A DNA stretch of 64,000 nt, taken from assembly GCA_009760855.2 (NCBI GenBank), contig WPIO01000031.1:4349501-4413500 (forward strand), written 5' to 3'. The first letter of the stretch is position 1. Each line of letters begins with the position of its first letter. Below the pieces are notes generated by a model, which saw only the letters and a list, made by a program, of their open reading frames with translations, made no database searches and was not told where the DNA came from. Below, in pieces: positions 27,081-39,800 of the stretch. The position numbers and the translations under genes are program-made. Source of the stretch: Cristatella mucedo (lineage: Eukaryota > Bryozoa > Phylactolaemata > Cristatellidae).

Positions 27081-29160
27081 GAAAGAGAACTATGGAGCTA
27101 GTTAAATTTTTTGCAAGCCACCGTGGTAGACAGACCTTGTTATAAGATACGGAGACGAAGTGATGACTAGTTGGGCTGTGGAGGCAGACTTCTTAATGTA
27201 ACTAATGGGAGCTACATCGGGTAAAGGGGAAACTGCCTGACAATAGAGGTCTTTAGTGAACAAGACACTTGACAGTACTGTCAGAGCAGAATTCACACTG
27301 CCAGAATTGATGTGACCAACGAGGACAGCCATTCTCTATTAGTTCTCTTCCAGAGAAAGAATATCAAATAAGGAATGTCATTGTCGGCATGACTATAGCC
27401 AAGTACCAATCGAACTCGGGCCCTAGAATTAGGCACAAGTGCTTGCTTTTTATAGCTTGTCACTAATGTTTAGCCATTAATGGCCCAACAACAATGCTGC
27501 AAAGGTTCGATGGCAGTGCAAGCAAACAAGGTCCCAGGAACGGCAGTCTCGATCGTTCAGGGCCTCCACCACATGGCAGAAGACGAAGGTACACTGACCG
27601 TTGAACGAAGCACCAATGGCTGCTGCTTCTAGCTTCTGACAAGCAGAGCTGAGCTTTCGCTGCAGGAGTCACTCGGTTAGAGTGTATGGTGATTGGCAGG
27701 CCTGCAGGACAGCCATTCACCAACCGCCTGCTGCTGCTGCCACAAAGGTGCTGCTTGCTGGCAGATAGAACACCTGACACCTGGCACCTACTATCTCTGC
27801 ATGGGCGGTGCTGAACGCCCCCCAATGGCATGCAAGCAGAGCTAGGATGGAAGGAGAATTGCAGCTTCGCTGAAGCAGATGCAAACGAGTGGGGCTGGAT
27901 TTTCAGTCAAAATTGGACCGTTTGGCTGCAACGACTGCTAGCAAGCAGCCGGGGCAGACTCGGCTTTCATTCGAATGCACTTTTTGACCGGCAGTCAAGC
28001 TCACTCAAGCAGAGTCGTTTGCCATCCCCATGCCAGCAGGCGATACACTCCGGGTTCATCCACGACAGAAGCCGATTGGTATTGCTGAAGCGACTTCTGG
28101 AGACCACGGTTTCCCTCAGGATTTCCTAAGGAGATCTATTTATGCTTATGCTCAGGATAGTCTATTTATGTGCGAGTAGCTCGAATCGCTTCGAAAGCCC
28201 GGCTGGCTGTTCAGCTGAGGTTGCTCCACTGCTAATCTGCCACAGTCTGGCTCGTGGACCGTGCCCGAGCAAGCGCGACAGCTCTTTCCTGCCAGTTCAT
28301 GCAGATGATACGTCTCAGCTACTCCAATGTGCACGGTAATGCCGATGTGCAGCACCCCTCACCCTCTAAAAATAGCACCGAGTACAATCCGGCAATACCC
28401 CTGCAGCCGTGTTTCATTAAGTACGCGGTAGCAGTCGAACAAATCAAACGGACTATTGCACCGAGAGCAAGTAAGCAAATGTGTGGGATACAATGAAAGC
28501 AAAGGAGCTCGGGAGGAGTCAAAGGAAGGTGGGTACCAGAAGTGTAGTGCATCAGAAGCAACGAGGAGCTGAAGAACAAAGGGTAGTCTTAAGAGAACAG
28601 CAAGCCCGACAGTGATAATGGCTGCCAATTGATAACTGCTATGGACAGCTGTAGATGCTTGCTGAGAGTGGGAGTGAGCAAAGCCTGCAAAGGGGGGGGG
28701 GCGGGCGGGGGTACGACTGTGCTGACAGCACCAAGCAGCCATGCCAACTGCATGTGTAGAGTACCATCAGTGCACCAAGGTGTCACGAGTAGATCGTGCA
28801 TCCCCATCGGACCGACCATGGCAGAGCTCTTAGGTCGTCGGGCTGCCCAGCAAGCCCTTGAGACTCACAGCACATGGCTGCCCGAACACGGCACATGGTT
28901 TGGCTTTCTCTTTCTCTCTTTTTTCTTGGCTTGGCTATGCCTCTGCAGTCAAGTGACACACGAGACCTCAACCTCAAGCTGTGCCCGTGCAGGCTTCCTA
29001 TTCCCTTGCTACTTGCCGAATCGAGTCGGTGATTCTTTCCGGCTTCGTCATGAGAGCCGGGTATTGGGAGGCAACTCAAGGGGCACTACCGAGTCTGCAG
29101 AAGCACCGATGACGTAGGCCATAAATTTAGCAGAAGTCATTTAGCAGAGTCATGCTGTCG
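27081..29160. other. no gene recognised
   Basis: This stretch has short open frames on both strands and a poly-G tract near 28692. Nothing matches a known family or a repeat elsewhere in the window. Confidence 0.4.
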
Positions 29161-29370
29161 GGCATATATACATTTAATGCTTTCTGCCACTAACCACACT
29201 TGCTTGCTGCTTGCTGTGCATGTCACCCCTAACCACGTTATTCATGTTGTTTAACAAGCATGATATTACTCACCATTCAATCACGTTTCCCTTTGCAGCA
29301 AATGTAAAGCACCTAGAAAGAGATTGAGTTCTCTGAGGGCGCGCTTTATCGTGTATTATTATTATTAATT
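29161..29370 (+). mobile_element. LINE family 1, 3' UTR copy
   Basis: It contains the family 3' UTR (CCACTAACCAC, TGTGCATGTCACCCCTAACCA, GCAAATGTAAAGC) and the terminal TTCTCTGAGGGCGC segment, then ATT units. Confidence 0.85.
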
Positions 29371-30472
29371 CTGCCAAAGCTTCTAACTAATCGGCCAAGT
29401 CGGTATACTCGACGCTTAATCGGACTACTGCAGGCAACAGTGGAGTTTCACTCTACAAAAAACTAGATCATCGACAAATCGGTCGTGTAAAAGCAACCTG
29501 TAAAGGCATGTAAAGGCAAACTGTACGGTTTAAGATGCTGAAAATTCAAATGCTCAAGTTCATGTGAAATAGAAGCTGCAGCAGCAAAAGGTACACTGAG
29601 CGTTCGTGCATGCACGACAAAGCATCGACTGGCTTAGCATGCTAGGAGGCCAATGCTACAGCTGGCTGTACAGTGGGGCACTGGATTGGTAACTCGGAGG
29701 TAGTGCCATCGTTCCTGCTCGAGGCGAAATTCGTTTCTTTTTGGTTCAGTACCACGGTAAAGGCATCATGTTGCTCTGCAGCTCTGCACTTTGAAATTAC
29801 TACTGGATGGTTATGGGGGAGGGGTGCAGGACTTCAGATCTAATCTAACTTATGCTATCAAGCAGACACATGCAATTTGGCAGTATGAAATTGTGCATTA
29901 TGCTGCAGGATGAGGCATCATTCCGAGCACGAGCACGAGTTCCGGCTCGAGCCGATTGCATTATGAGACATCCACTGAGTAAAGCAGTGCTGCAGCTTTC
30001 GTAGGAACACGCACGAGCCCCAAACACATTTCCGATCCCTAGTGGTGCACGTCACGTTCTGTGAGGAGACAGGCAAGCCTCACCCACACAGCCTGACTTA
30101 CACAAGGAATCTACTCTGACCGGCAAATTGAGCAAGCAAGCACACAGCGCAAGCTCTCTCAAGGCACTAATCGATTGGCAATGGGCCACACTCCACTGTG
30201 AAAACCAGACACATGCAGCATTCAGCTGTCGGAGCTGCTATTTCCGCTACGATAGGTTCTTTCTAAGCTTTTCTTCTGCATCAGCAAACGCCAGTAGCAT
30301 TGCAGAAGAAGCTAGCTCGAGCAGCAGCGAACCAGCTGTGCAGCCGTTCGCTAGAGGCTTAGCATCAGTCGGGGGGGGGGAGGGGGAGGTTAGAGGAGGG
30401 GGATCGGAAGGAGAGGAGCAGCAGATGACATGTGCCGAATGGTCTCTGGTCGAATTGTGAGCCAAGCTCCAC
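29371..30472. other. 3' flank of MLH3
   Basis: No exon is recognised and no clear polyadenylation signal for the minus-strand MLH3 gene was found. A poly-G tract lies near 30371. Confidence 0.35.
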
Positions 30473-30813
30473 CTACACGCTCCTTAACCTCAGCTTGCTG
30501 GCTTGCAGCCATACGTGCAGGTCATGCACACACATGCTCGTGTGTGTGCGCACATGCCCAAGCAGTCCTGAAGGGCTTCTCACAAGTATGAGCTGAAGCG
30601 GCCCGATCGCAGCGGGGTAAAGAAACGGCTTCGGCCCTGCAGCAAGCAGTACCTCTCCTAGCTCGCATGTTTCTGCTGCCGTCACTATGCTGCACAGAGG
30701 CACGGCCGACGGGCGTCCGTGCGCACACTGAAACGGCAGCCGGCAGTGGCAGAGCAGCTCCACCAGCGCCTCGCACTGCTCTCTGGCCAGAGCGTCGCCA
30801 AACTTGATTGCGC
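30473..30813 (-). CDS. MLH3: MLH3 exon 13 (last), C-terminal domain
   Basis: The acceptor is TTTTCCCAACGTCAAG|GC and the exon enters in phase 1. It begins GAIKFGDALAREQCEALVEL and continues LPFQCAHGRPS, matching human MLH3 GAIKFNDGLSLQES and LPFQCAHGRPS. These segments contribute to the metal-binding endonuclease site and the MLH1 interface. About 78 residues follow HGRP before the stop, against about 55 in human, and this tail is not recognisably conserved. A GAG|GTACTG sequence soon after HGRP could be an alternative donor, so the true C-terminus is uncertain. Confidence 0.88.
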
Positions 30814-33800
30814 CTTGACGTTGGGAAAATATAAAAAAGAAAGGTGGGAGGGAGGGCGACCGAGCTCTGCGAAGGTGATGCGCCCGCCACAGCTGAGTCC
30901 GAAGCACCAGCAGAACCGGCAGCAGCCAGACAGCGCAGGCAGCACAGCGGCTTGCAGAGACGAGCGTGCAAGCTGGTGGGACCGACAACAGTTTCCAGGT
31001 ACGTGTAACAACAGCAACAAGCTGCCTGCATCTACTTTTGTCTGGTTTTCCAGCTTTCTCTTGCCACACGGGTTGTGACCGTTTGCACACTATGGTTGCT
31101 GGCACCGAAGAGAAGGAAGAAGGGAGGGAGAAGGCGTCGGGCCACATCGACCGGGTTGCATCTATTGATTTTGGGAGTTGAGCTACTACTGCAGGCTTGT
31201 TTCAGCTGACACCTCATGACAGATACATCTTAGGTAACACACACGGCTCTGGAACTGTAGTAGAGGTAAAAGCAGAGATGGGGAGGCGGCAACGGCATGG
31301 GCGACACAAGAAGAAAAAGTCGCTGGTATGAGCTTGAAAAATATTAATACCAGCAGGCAGAATTTACAGCCATTACTGTGAACTTCAATGCTAATGAAGG
31401 AGCTAAGTTGGCACACTGAGCATCTATCCTATTTCTCTAGATGAAATAAGTACAGACTGTTACAACGAAATGCACGCTGGTAAGCCTCAAGGATCCCCCA
31501 AGGATCACCAACAGATGATCCCATCGACGTCGAATTGCCATGATGGCACACTAAGTAAAGTGGTTGCTTTTCACGAACTCGGTCCCGAGGTCGTGGGTTT
31601 GAATCCTGCGGTGGGCGATCCTTTATTACCAATTCGAGAGGTGGTGATAGCCGTAAAGGCTCTTCTGTTGCTATACAAAAGAGGCTGCTAAATCAGCTAG
31701 CATTTTATTATTATTAAGAGATCGGGTTCTCTGAGGGTGCTATAACAAATAATAATAACAATAATAATACACTTGATAAAGCGCTCTCAGAGAACTCAAT
31801 CTCTCTCATGGTGCTTTACACTTGCTACAAAGGAAACACGATCGAATGGTGAGTGGCATCATGCTTGATAAGCAACACGAAAAACATGTTTAGGGGTGAC
31901 ATGCACAGGGTCAGCATGCAAGTGTGGTTAGTGGCAGTATGCACAGTGTCAGCACGCATAAGCACATAAAGGACAAATCACAGGGACCCACTCAATGCCG
32001 TCGTAAGTAGGTGCGTTTTTAACTTCTTTTTAACTGTGGTCAAGTCAGGGGATGTCATGACACAAGTCGGGAGTCAGTTAATGTAATGTATCTCCGTCTG
32101 TAACCCCACAAAGCCATAAAGACTATGTGGGTGTTACGCAGGAGAGTTTTGTATAGCGCACTCACAGCCTAAGCGGCTTTCGGTATGCATTCGGTAGCCA
32201 ACAGATTTCGTCTCACGCAACAAAGAGGAAGTCGAAAGCATAGCAGAGTCAGAAGAGTAGTTCAGGTAGTGATTAGCGTGGAAGTAGCAACTCAAGACTG
32301 CTGAACAAGATGAGCCATAATCGGCAGCAGAGATTAGTTTTTGATGCGTAAGAATCGTGATGACACGATCTCATTTTTGCACAAGTGCTGGGAGACCTAA
32401 TGTGACAGAGAAGGGAAGCATGGATAATGGTAGTCAAAATCATGGACGTACGTTTTAAATAAGCTGAACTGCCCATGAAAGCTCAAGAGGCTTCCCAAGC
32501 TTCACTGAAGAAAGCTATTAGAAAGCGACACGAGGACTCTCATTGCAATGAACCATCGATCCTTCTACCAGAAAACGAAGGTAGCAATAGCAGGAACGAA
32601 TACCATGGATGAATACATTATAAGGCAGGAAACATCCTGAAGATCTACTTTGAACCCAAGCTTCATAAGCCAGATGTCCCAATTCTGCCCTCTGTGGGCG
32701 GCAGCAGTTGGGTGGTTTGCTTCTGATGAGGCGCCATCTCGAGCTGCACGGCAGTAGTAGCTCACCTCTGCAAGCCTGACTACTTAGCTGCACCTGGAAC
32801 GCCCTAGGTATCGAAGCAGCCAGCCCAACACCAGTACTAGAAATCTCGCCAAGTACATCCTGCAGCACTACCTGCAACAGATAAAAGATGGCATCAAGAT
32901 TTGCTAACGGGATACGAGTGCAAACTGCTTAGCTAAGGCACTGCCTGGGACATGCGCCGTTCACAAACCTTAATTAAGCTCTCTGCCTCACTCAGTGCCT
33001 TAGCTCCCAGTGGCTGGCTTTGCATAAGGCATCGAGGAAACTCAGAGATACTGACACATCCACTCGGCAGAGTGGTGCCTACAATACCTGCTCGGCCGGG
33101 AAAATATGCACAAACATTTCAGAGCGATCGAGTTTGTACACGCGCCCTCCTCTTCAGCAGCACACCGTGCGATTGGAGCAGCAAATGCAATGTTTACCGA
33201 GCCGTCTAAGTTGGTCCCAAGAGTGTTCCAGCAGCTGAATAAAGGTGCCTCCCAACTGCACCCGAATGGGGAAAGACAACTGAAGTGGCCTGAACCTGAA
33301 AGATGCTGTTGCTCCTGTCTCTTCACCGGAGATGAGGGCATTACTCGTGAGATCCTCGAGGCGAATTCTCTCATGAGCAGCATGCTGGTCCACAGCAAGC
33401 AACGTCACAGCATCTGCAATGCAACAGCTTAAACTATTCACAAGAACAACCGGCTCAATCTAAAAGCAATCATTGGAAAATTACCGAATGCTTAGTTAGT
33501 TGGATCTCTAAAGAAACAAGAGGAATAAAAAAAAAAAACATGAGAACTCGGAATCAGAGCTGCGCTGCTTCCTACTGGTATAGCTCAAAATACTATTTTC
33601 AAGTTGTTTACGTAGCATCATGCAGTTGCTGCCCAGCCATCCGCTAGACACAGGCATACATCATTGGTACGAAGAACAACAAAGATGACTTATGCATGTA
33701 GCTCCAGATGCCAAATGCGTTGTGAATATAAAAAAATATATTTCATTTGTATAGCTCGCCACGAGAACTTAACCTCTATTCTGGTGCTTCACATATGCAA

Positions 33801-36800
33801 CGGGGCTCGATACCACGACCTAAGCCAGACCTTGGCCGGGGTGAGCACCTTAACTGCTGGACCAAACCTGGATGCACGACTCAGATAAAGGAACCCAATT
33901 TTTTTTATAGCTCATTTACAGAATTTTCTGCATGTTAAGATTTGGCTTCTGTATAGATTTTCTCATTGCATATAAAGATTGACTATAGTCACCTTTCAAG
34001 TGGGCTGTCACTTACACTCGTAAAGGGTACCATCGCAAGCAAGTCTTAACCAGACCGAACACACGCTTGCTAGTTGTCGGCCCAACTAGAGCTGCCAGAG
34101 CCTTGCATGACAGAGGCCTGGGTTCGACTCGTGAGAAATATCCTTATGTCATTCTCGAGAAGTGAGATTAAAAAGGTGACTGCTCTGTTCCATAAACTCC
34201 AGCTTTAGGCTAGGTCACATTTGGCAATATTCTTAACAATCTCTCTTACTTAAGGAACCTTGATTTGACCAGATTCACTTTCTCAATCGGTTGAATGATC
34301 AGGCACCTGACCACAATTATAACACCGGATTGACTGAATATACGAGGGAACGGGATGCTAACAAAGTGAAGTCACCAAGTTGTGCCTGTTTTGAGCTCCA
34401 TTGAGCAGACATTGCTTTAAAGTGCTTCTGCCACATTAATGACGTTGCCATCGGGTAAAAACGGCAGAGGAAACAAGGCATAGACTTGCAACCAGGATGC
34501 ACAGAAAAAAAGGCGTTGCGTGACCTCAGCCAAAATGAAGCAGAATGTGATCATTGCTGATCGTCTAGTCATCAGCTGCTGATCGAAGCAATGAGTGGAG
34601 ATAAACCAGGTTTCGGGCATCTTGATTCACAGCACGGTACCTCCCTATCTTATGGTTTGATTACATACACGCCAATCGTTTGTGCAGGCACTGCTACCAC
34701 AGCTGACCACTTCAGTATATCCAGAATCTATCGGAAGATTGAGATTCCACCTAAAAGCAAGGCCTAGTTTGTCAAAGCAAACATTTGGCTCAGCTGACAG
34801 TTCCAGCAATCTATGTGGACTGCAATATTTGCCGGACTGAAACCTGACTTTCGGACTAAGGGAAAGACAGACGCAAATGGTCTTGTAAAGTTAAGAGGAG
34901 AATAAAACAGCTGCTTCTGCTTCAGGCAAAGCCAAAGTTAGAGCACTGACTGATGACAAATGTCGTGTCGTGAGAGGAAGTGGGAATACGGGCTATGTGA
35001 AGCCAGACAATGAAATAAAAGTAATGGTCAGCCGACTCAACAGCCTCGTTTACATGGCTGCAGAAGAGCCCTAGAGGCTATCACTCTGCTTGCAGGGGAC
35101 AATACAGGATTGCCGGCTGGAGGACTCGATCTGGATCGTGAAGTGCAAGCACCTTACCCCTAAAAAGTACTAACTGACTCCATTTTCAGGGCGGCTTACT
35201 GGACTTACTTCTAGCTGGTTGCCAGTGCCACAGATCTCTCTGTTCGGAGGTCGGCAGTGGCAGGTGCCTGGCTGAACGAACACGGGCTTGCAGATACAGT
35301 GCACATGTCCACGCATTCGATGTGATTGCCAAGCACAATCTAGGCTCTCACTTCTATGCAGATGACACTCAGTTGTAACTTTGCTTTGATCCCTCCCAGC
35401 CCTCGAGCACGTCGAATTCTCTCAACTCATTTGCTGCATGTATTGATGACATCTGCGCATGGATGACAGCAAATTTTCTTAAATTGAATAATGATAAACT
35501 AACTTACTAGTTATGGACAAACCAAGTATGATTCAGAAATTGGAAAGGCTAACGCTCAAAATCGGCTCTGCCACTATATCTCCTGTTGAATCTGTGCGAA
35601 ATCTAGCGGTCATGTTACAAAGTGACCTTTCGCTAGACGACCACATCAGCTCCACAATCAAGTCTGCCAACTTTCAGCTACATAACATTGCTAACATTCG
35701 GTCTTGTTTAGACAGGGATACCACATCTAAGTTGGTCCATGCATTTGTGACATCCTGTCTTGACTTCTGTAACTCACTGCTTGCTGGTCTACCGGCATGT
35801 GCAATCAGGCACTTACAGCTTGTGCAAAACTCTGCCTCATCAGCACGTCTCATCTGGTCCCTAACAAACAGCCTGACTTCATTGTTCTTTTCTCGCTCAC
35901 GTCTGCCTGGCTCTTCTGCTCAGACGTGTTCTTTACGGTCTTCCGGTGGGCTTTAATCTTCACTTGTTGTACAATACACACCAGCATTCAAAAGGAGAAA
36001 GTTTTAAATCCTCGAAGAGGAATCAAAACTTGAGTGCTTCGGAGTGAAGTCAAGTAAGACTTCTCCAGTCTGGACTACTGTACACTGTATGCAGAGTAGA
36101 GACATACTTCTGCTTTCCGAGAAGTGGTACCACTGATGCTTTTTAAATGGCCACCCATAGACTTCTCTAAGTATGGTCAGATTCGTTTTCGGACTAACTG
36201 GGCAGTGGTGTTAAGGATAAATGTCAAGAAAATACTAATGAAATTTGTCCGAAAATCAAATATTTGTATACGGTACCTTTCAAAAGACGAGCATGTTAGA
36301 AATAGGATCGGAAGTTCAGAAGACTTCCACATACAAGAAAAATGAAAGTAAAACCATGTCTAAGTCGGATGTAAATGGGTAGCAAAATATCTACAAATAC
36401 AATTTTTACCGATCATGCGACTACTGATCAAACTATGTATGTTACATTACATGTGACTACTGATTATACTATGTATGTCTGTTTTCTATTACCTAATTTC
36501 GGTTAAAAACGTTTTATTGTAAATAATAATAATAATATATTTGCTAAAGTGCCCTCAGAGAACTCAATTTTTTCTAGGGTGCTTTACAATTGCTGCAAAG
36601 AAAGCACGATCGAATGGTTAGTGGTAGCATGTTCAATAAACAACAAGCATAACATGGTTAGGGGTGACATGCACAGGGTCAGCATGCAAGTATGGTTAGT
36701 GGCAGAATGCATAAACACATGAAGGTTGAATCACAGGGACCCACCAAAAGCTGAGATAAATAAATGCATTTCTAGTTTCCTTTTAAATGTGAACAAGTCA

Positions 36801-39800
36801 GGAGATGCCGTGGCACAAGTCGGGAGTGAGTTCCAGGCTTTGCGAGCGTACGAACTAAAGGTACGGTCTCCAAAGAATTTGAGATTCGTACGAAGCATGT
36901 GTAAACAGTTAGATTCGGAAAAGCGAGAGGTACGATTCTTAGCCTCGTGGGGCAGTAGATCTGATAGGTAGGCTGAAGCCAAATAATGAAGGGATCTAAA
37001 AGTGAGTGACAAAACCTTGAAGTCGATGCTTTGCTTGACAAGGAGTCAGTGCAGGTCGGCGAGAAGTTGGGTGATGTAGCAACTGGGAAATCGTATTTCA
37101 AATTTCCGTCTGATACAAGCAACATTAGCCGAGTTATGTAATATACGAGGCAGCAAGTTACACCCCAACAAGCTTCATGCATGTACTCGATCTACCAAGG
37201 CTTAAAAAGTTTAGATGTAAGTCATGTGGGATGCAGGGATTGGTAAATTACGGGGCACGACCCTGTTGGCGTAAGCTCTAGCAATCTGATTTTCCGAATG
37301 TGATGCGACTCTGGTACACTTCCACAATTCGGCAGCAGTTACTAATTAAGTTTACTTCAAATTGAAAGCATCCGAGGCATCACCTTTATGGACTTGTGCA
37401 GACAGGACTGCCAAATTCGCACCCAACGTGGACAGACGCAGGTCTAGCTAGCGATGCTCCACTTCATGCTCGTAAACAGCATCCAGAGAGGATTACGACA
37501 GGTTGCGACTTGCCTAAAGTTGTCGATAATGGTGCCCAAGCACAGTAGCATACATCTAAAGCACGACTACCAGCCGATACATACTCAAGCACGGCAGAAT
37601 CCACCAAAAGCACGATAAGCACCTTGATCCGAACTAATGTTGTATAACTATTGTAAGATAATAATAATAATAATAATAATTCACTTGATAAAGCGCCCTC
37701 AGAGAACTTAATCTCTCTCTAGGCGCTTTACATTTGCTGCAAAGTGAAATGCAATTGAATGGTAAGTAAAATCATGCTTGAAAAACAAACAAAATGAATA
37801 ATATGGTTAGGGGTGACATGCACAGGGTCAGCATGCAAATGTCGTTAGTGGCAGCATGCACAGTGTCAGCATGCATAAGCACATCAAGGACGAATCACAG
37901 GCACCCAGTAAATGCTGTCCTAAATAGGTGTGTTTTTAGGTTCCTTTTAAATGTGGTCAGGTCAGGGGATGTTCTGACGCAGGTCGGGAGGGAGTTCCAG
38001 GCTTTGGCAGCATACGAACTAAATGCACGGTCTCCAAAGGATTTAAGGTTTGTACGAGGTATTTCTAGACTGTTGGATTCCGAAAGCGGGGTGGTACGAT
38101 GCTTGGCCTGGATGAGTTCCAGGGGGTAGTATATCTGACAGATAGGCTGGAGACATAGAATGAAGGGACCTAAAAGTGAGCGACAAAACCTTGAAGTCAA
38201 TCCGTTGCTTGACTGGTAGCCAGTGCAGGTCGGCGAGAAGTGGAGTAATGTGGCAACTGCGATGCTCACGACAGACAAGCCTAGCTGCCGAGTTTTGAAC
38301 TAGCTGCAATCGCCTGATCACACATGCTGGTAGGCCAGTAAGCAGTGAGTTGCAGAAGTCGAGACGGGGATGTCACGAATGCGTGGACCAACTTGGAGGT
38401 GGTATCCTTATCTAAACAAGCCCGAATTTTAGCAATGTTATGAAGCTGAAAATAGGCAGATTTGACTGTGGAGCTGATATGGTCGTCTAACGAGAGGTCG
38501 CTTTGGAATATGACACCTAGATTTCGAGCTGATTCAACTGGAGATATGCTGGCAGAGCCAATTTTGAGAGTCAGCCTTTCCAATCTCTGGATCACACTGG
38601 GTTTGCCCATAACTAGTAAGTTAGTTTTATCATCGTTAAGTTCTAGAAAATTTGCTGCCATCCATGTGCGGATGTCGTCAATGCATGCAGCTAGTGAGTT
38701 TAGAGAATTTGAGGTGCTCGAAGGGTGGGAGGGATCAAAGCAAAGGTACAACTGAGTGTCATCAGCATAGAAGTGAAAGCCTAGATTGTGCTTGGCAATC
38801 ACATCAGCAAGAGGCAGAGTATAAACCGTGAAAAGAACCGGACCTAGCACTGAGCCCTGAGGTACTCCATATTTCAGAGGTACCTCAGATGATCTTTGTC
38901 CATTCACGTCAATACTGTGGAGTCTCCCACTGAGATAGGACCTGAACCACTGCAGAGCAGTGCCAGTAATGCCCAGGCGAAATGAGAGGTGCTCTAGAAG
39001 AACTTTGTGATCGATGGTGTCAAAAGCTGCCGAAAGATTGAGCAAAACAAGCAGAGACACTCTACCCATGTCTGCATTCCTAAGCAGGTCGTTGTATACC
39101 CTAAGCAATGCTGACTCTGTGGGGTGATTAGCTCTAAAGCCAGACTGGAACTTACTAGCAATGTGTGAGGTTTCGATATACGAGTTCAGCTGGTCCGCCA
39201 CGACCCGACTGGCCAAACCTTACCTGATGATATCATCTTCAGTAGTACAAATTTGCAATCAAACTGCCCGATGAGCTCACATCTACTTATCGCCTGCCCA
39301 TCGAGCTGTAGTAGCCGGCCTGCTGAGCACGATGGCATGCGGTCCTATTGAAGTAAGAAAAAGGCAGTCGGGTGGCATCGTCTTGGAGAAACCTGTTCAG
39401 CTGCTAGTAAAGCAGAGCTGGTTTGGTCCAGCGGTTACGGTGCTCACCCCGACCACGGTCTGGCCAAGGTCGTGGTCTCGAGCCCCGTGGCTTACTGAAG
39501 TGCCTGAATAGATAAGTTCTCTCAGGGCGCTGTACACATGAATTATATCTATTTTTTAAGCAAGCGATGAGCCTATGTCAAGTGCCTAAAACGATTTTCA
39601 GTTATCTCAGGGAGTTATACAATATCTTAACATTGTTAATATTACTATTATTTCAACCAACTAATATTGTTAATATTACTATTATTTCAACCAACTAATA
39701 CCTCCCGATCTCGTGCCGATAAATGTAATGCGTAGAGCTCGTCGCCGAATCGTTTTAGTCTCACACTTCTAACAAGAAGAACTTCGAGCAGTGAGTTACA

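Noticed and set aside
31570-31620. tRNA gene suggested by B-box sequences (also near 4635, 16120, 34120, 56575 and 63275)
   Set aside because: No full cloverleaf with acceptor stem is seen; the sequences recur as SINE heads with a common body.
34720-34912. Minus-strand open segment after TTTCCCTTAG, considered as a missing MLH3 exon
   Set aside because: Its phase does not fit, and the exon at 39224-39344 supplies the missing segment with correct phase and similarity.
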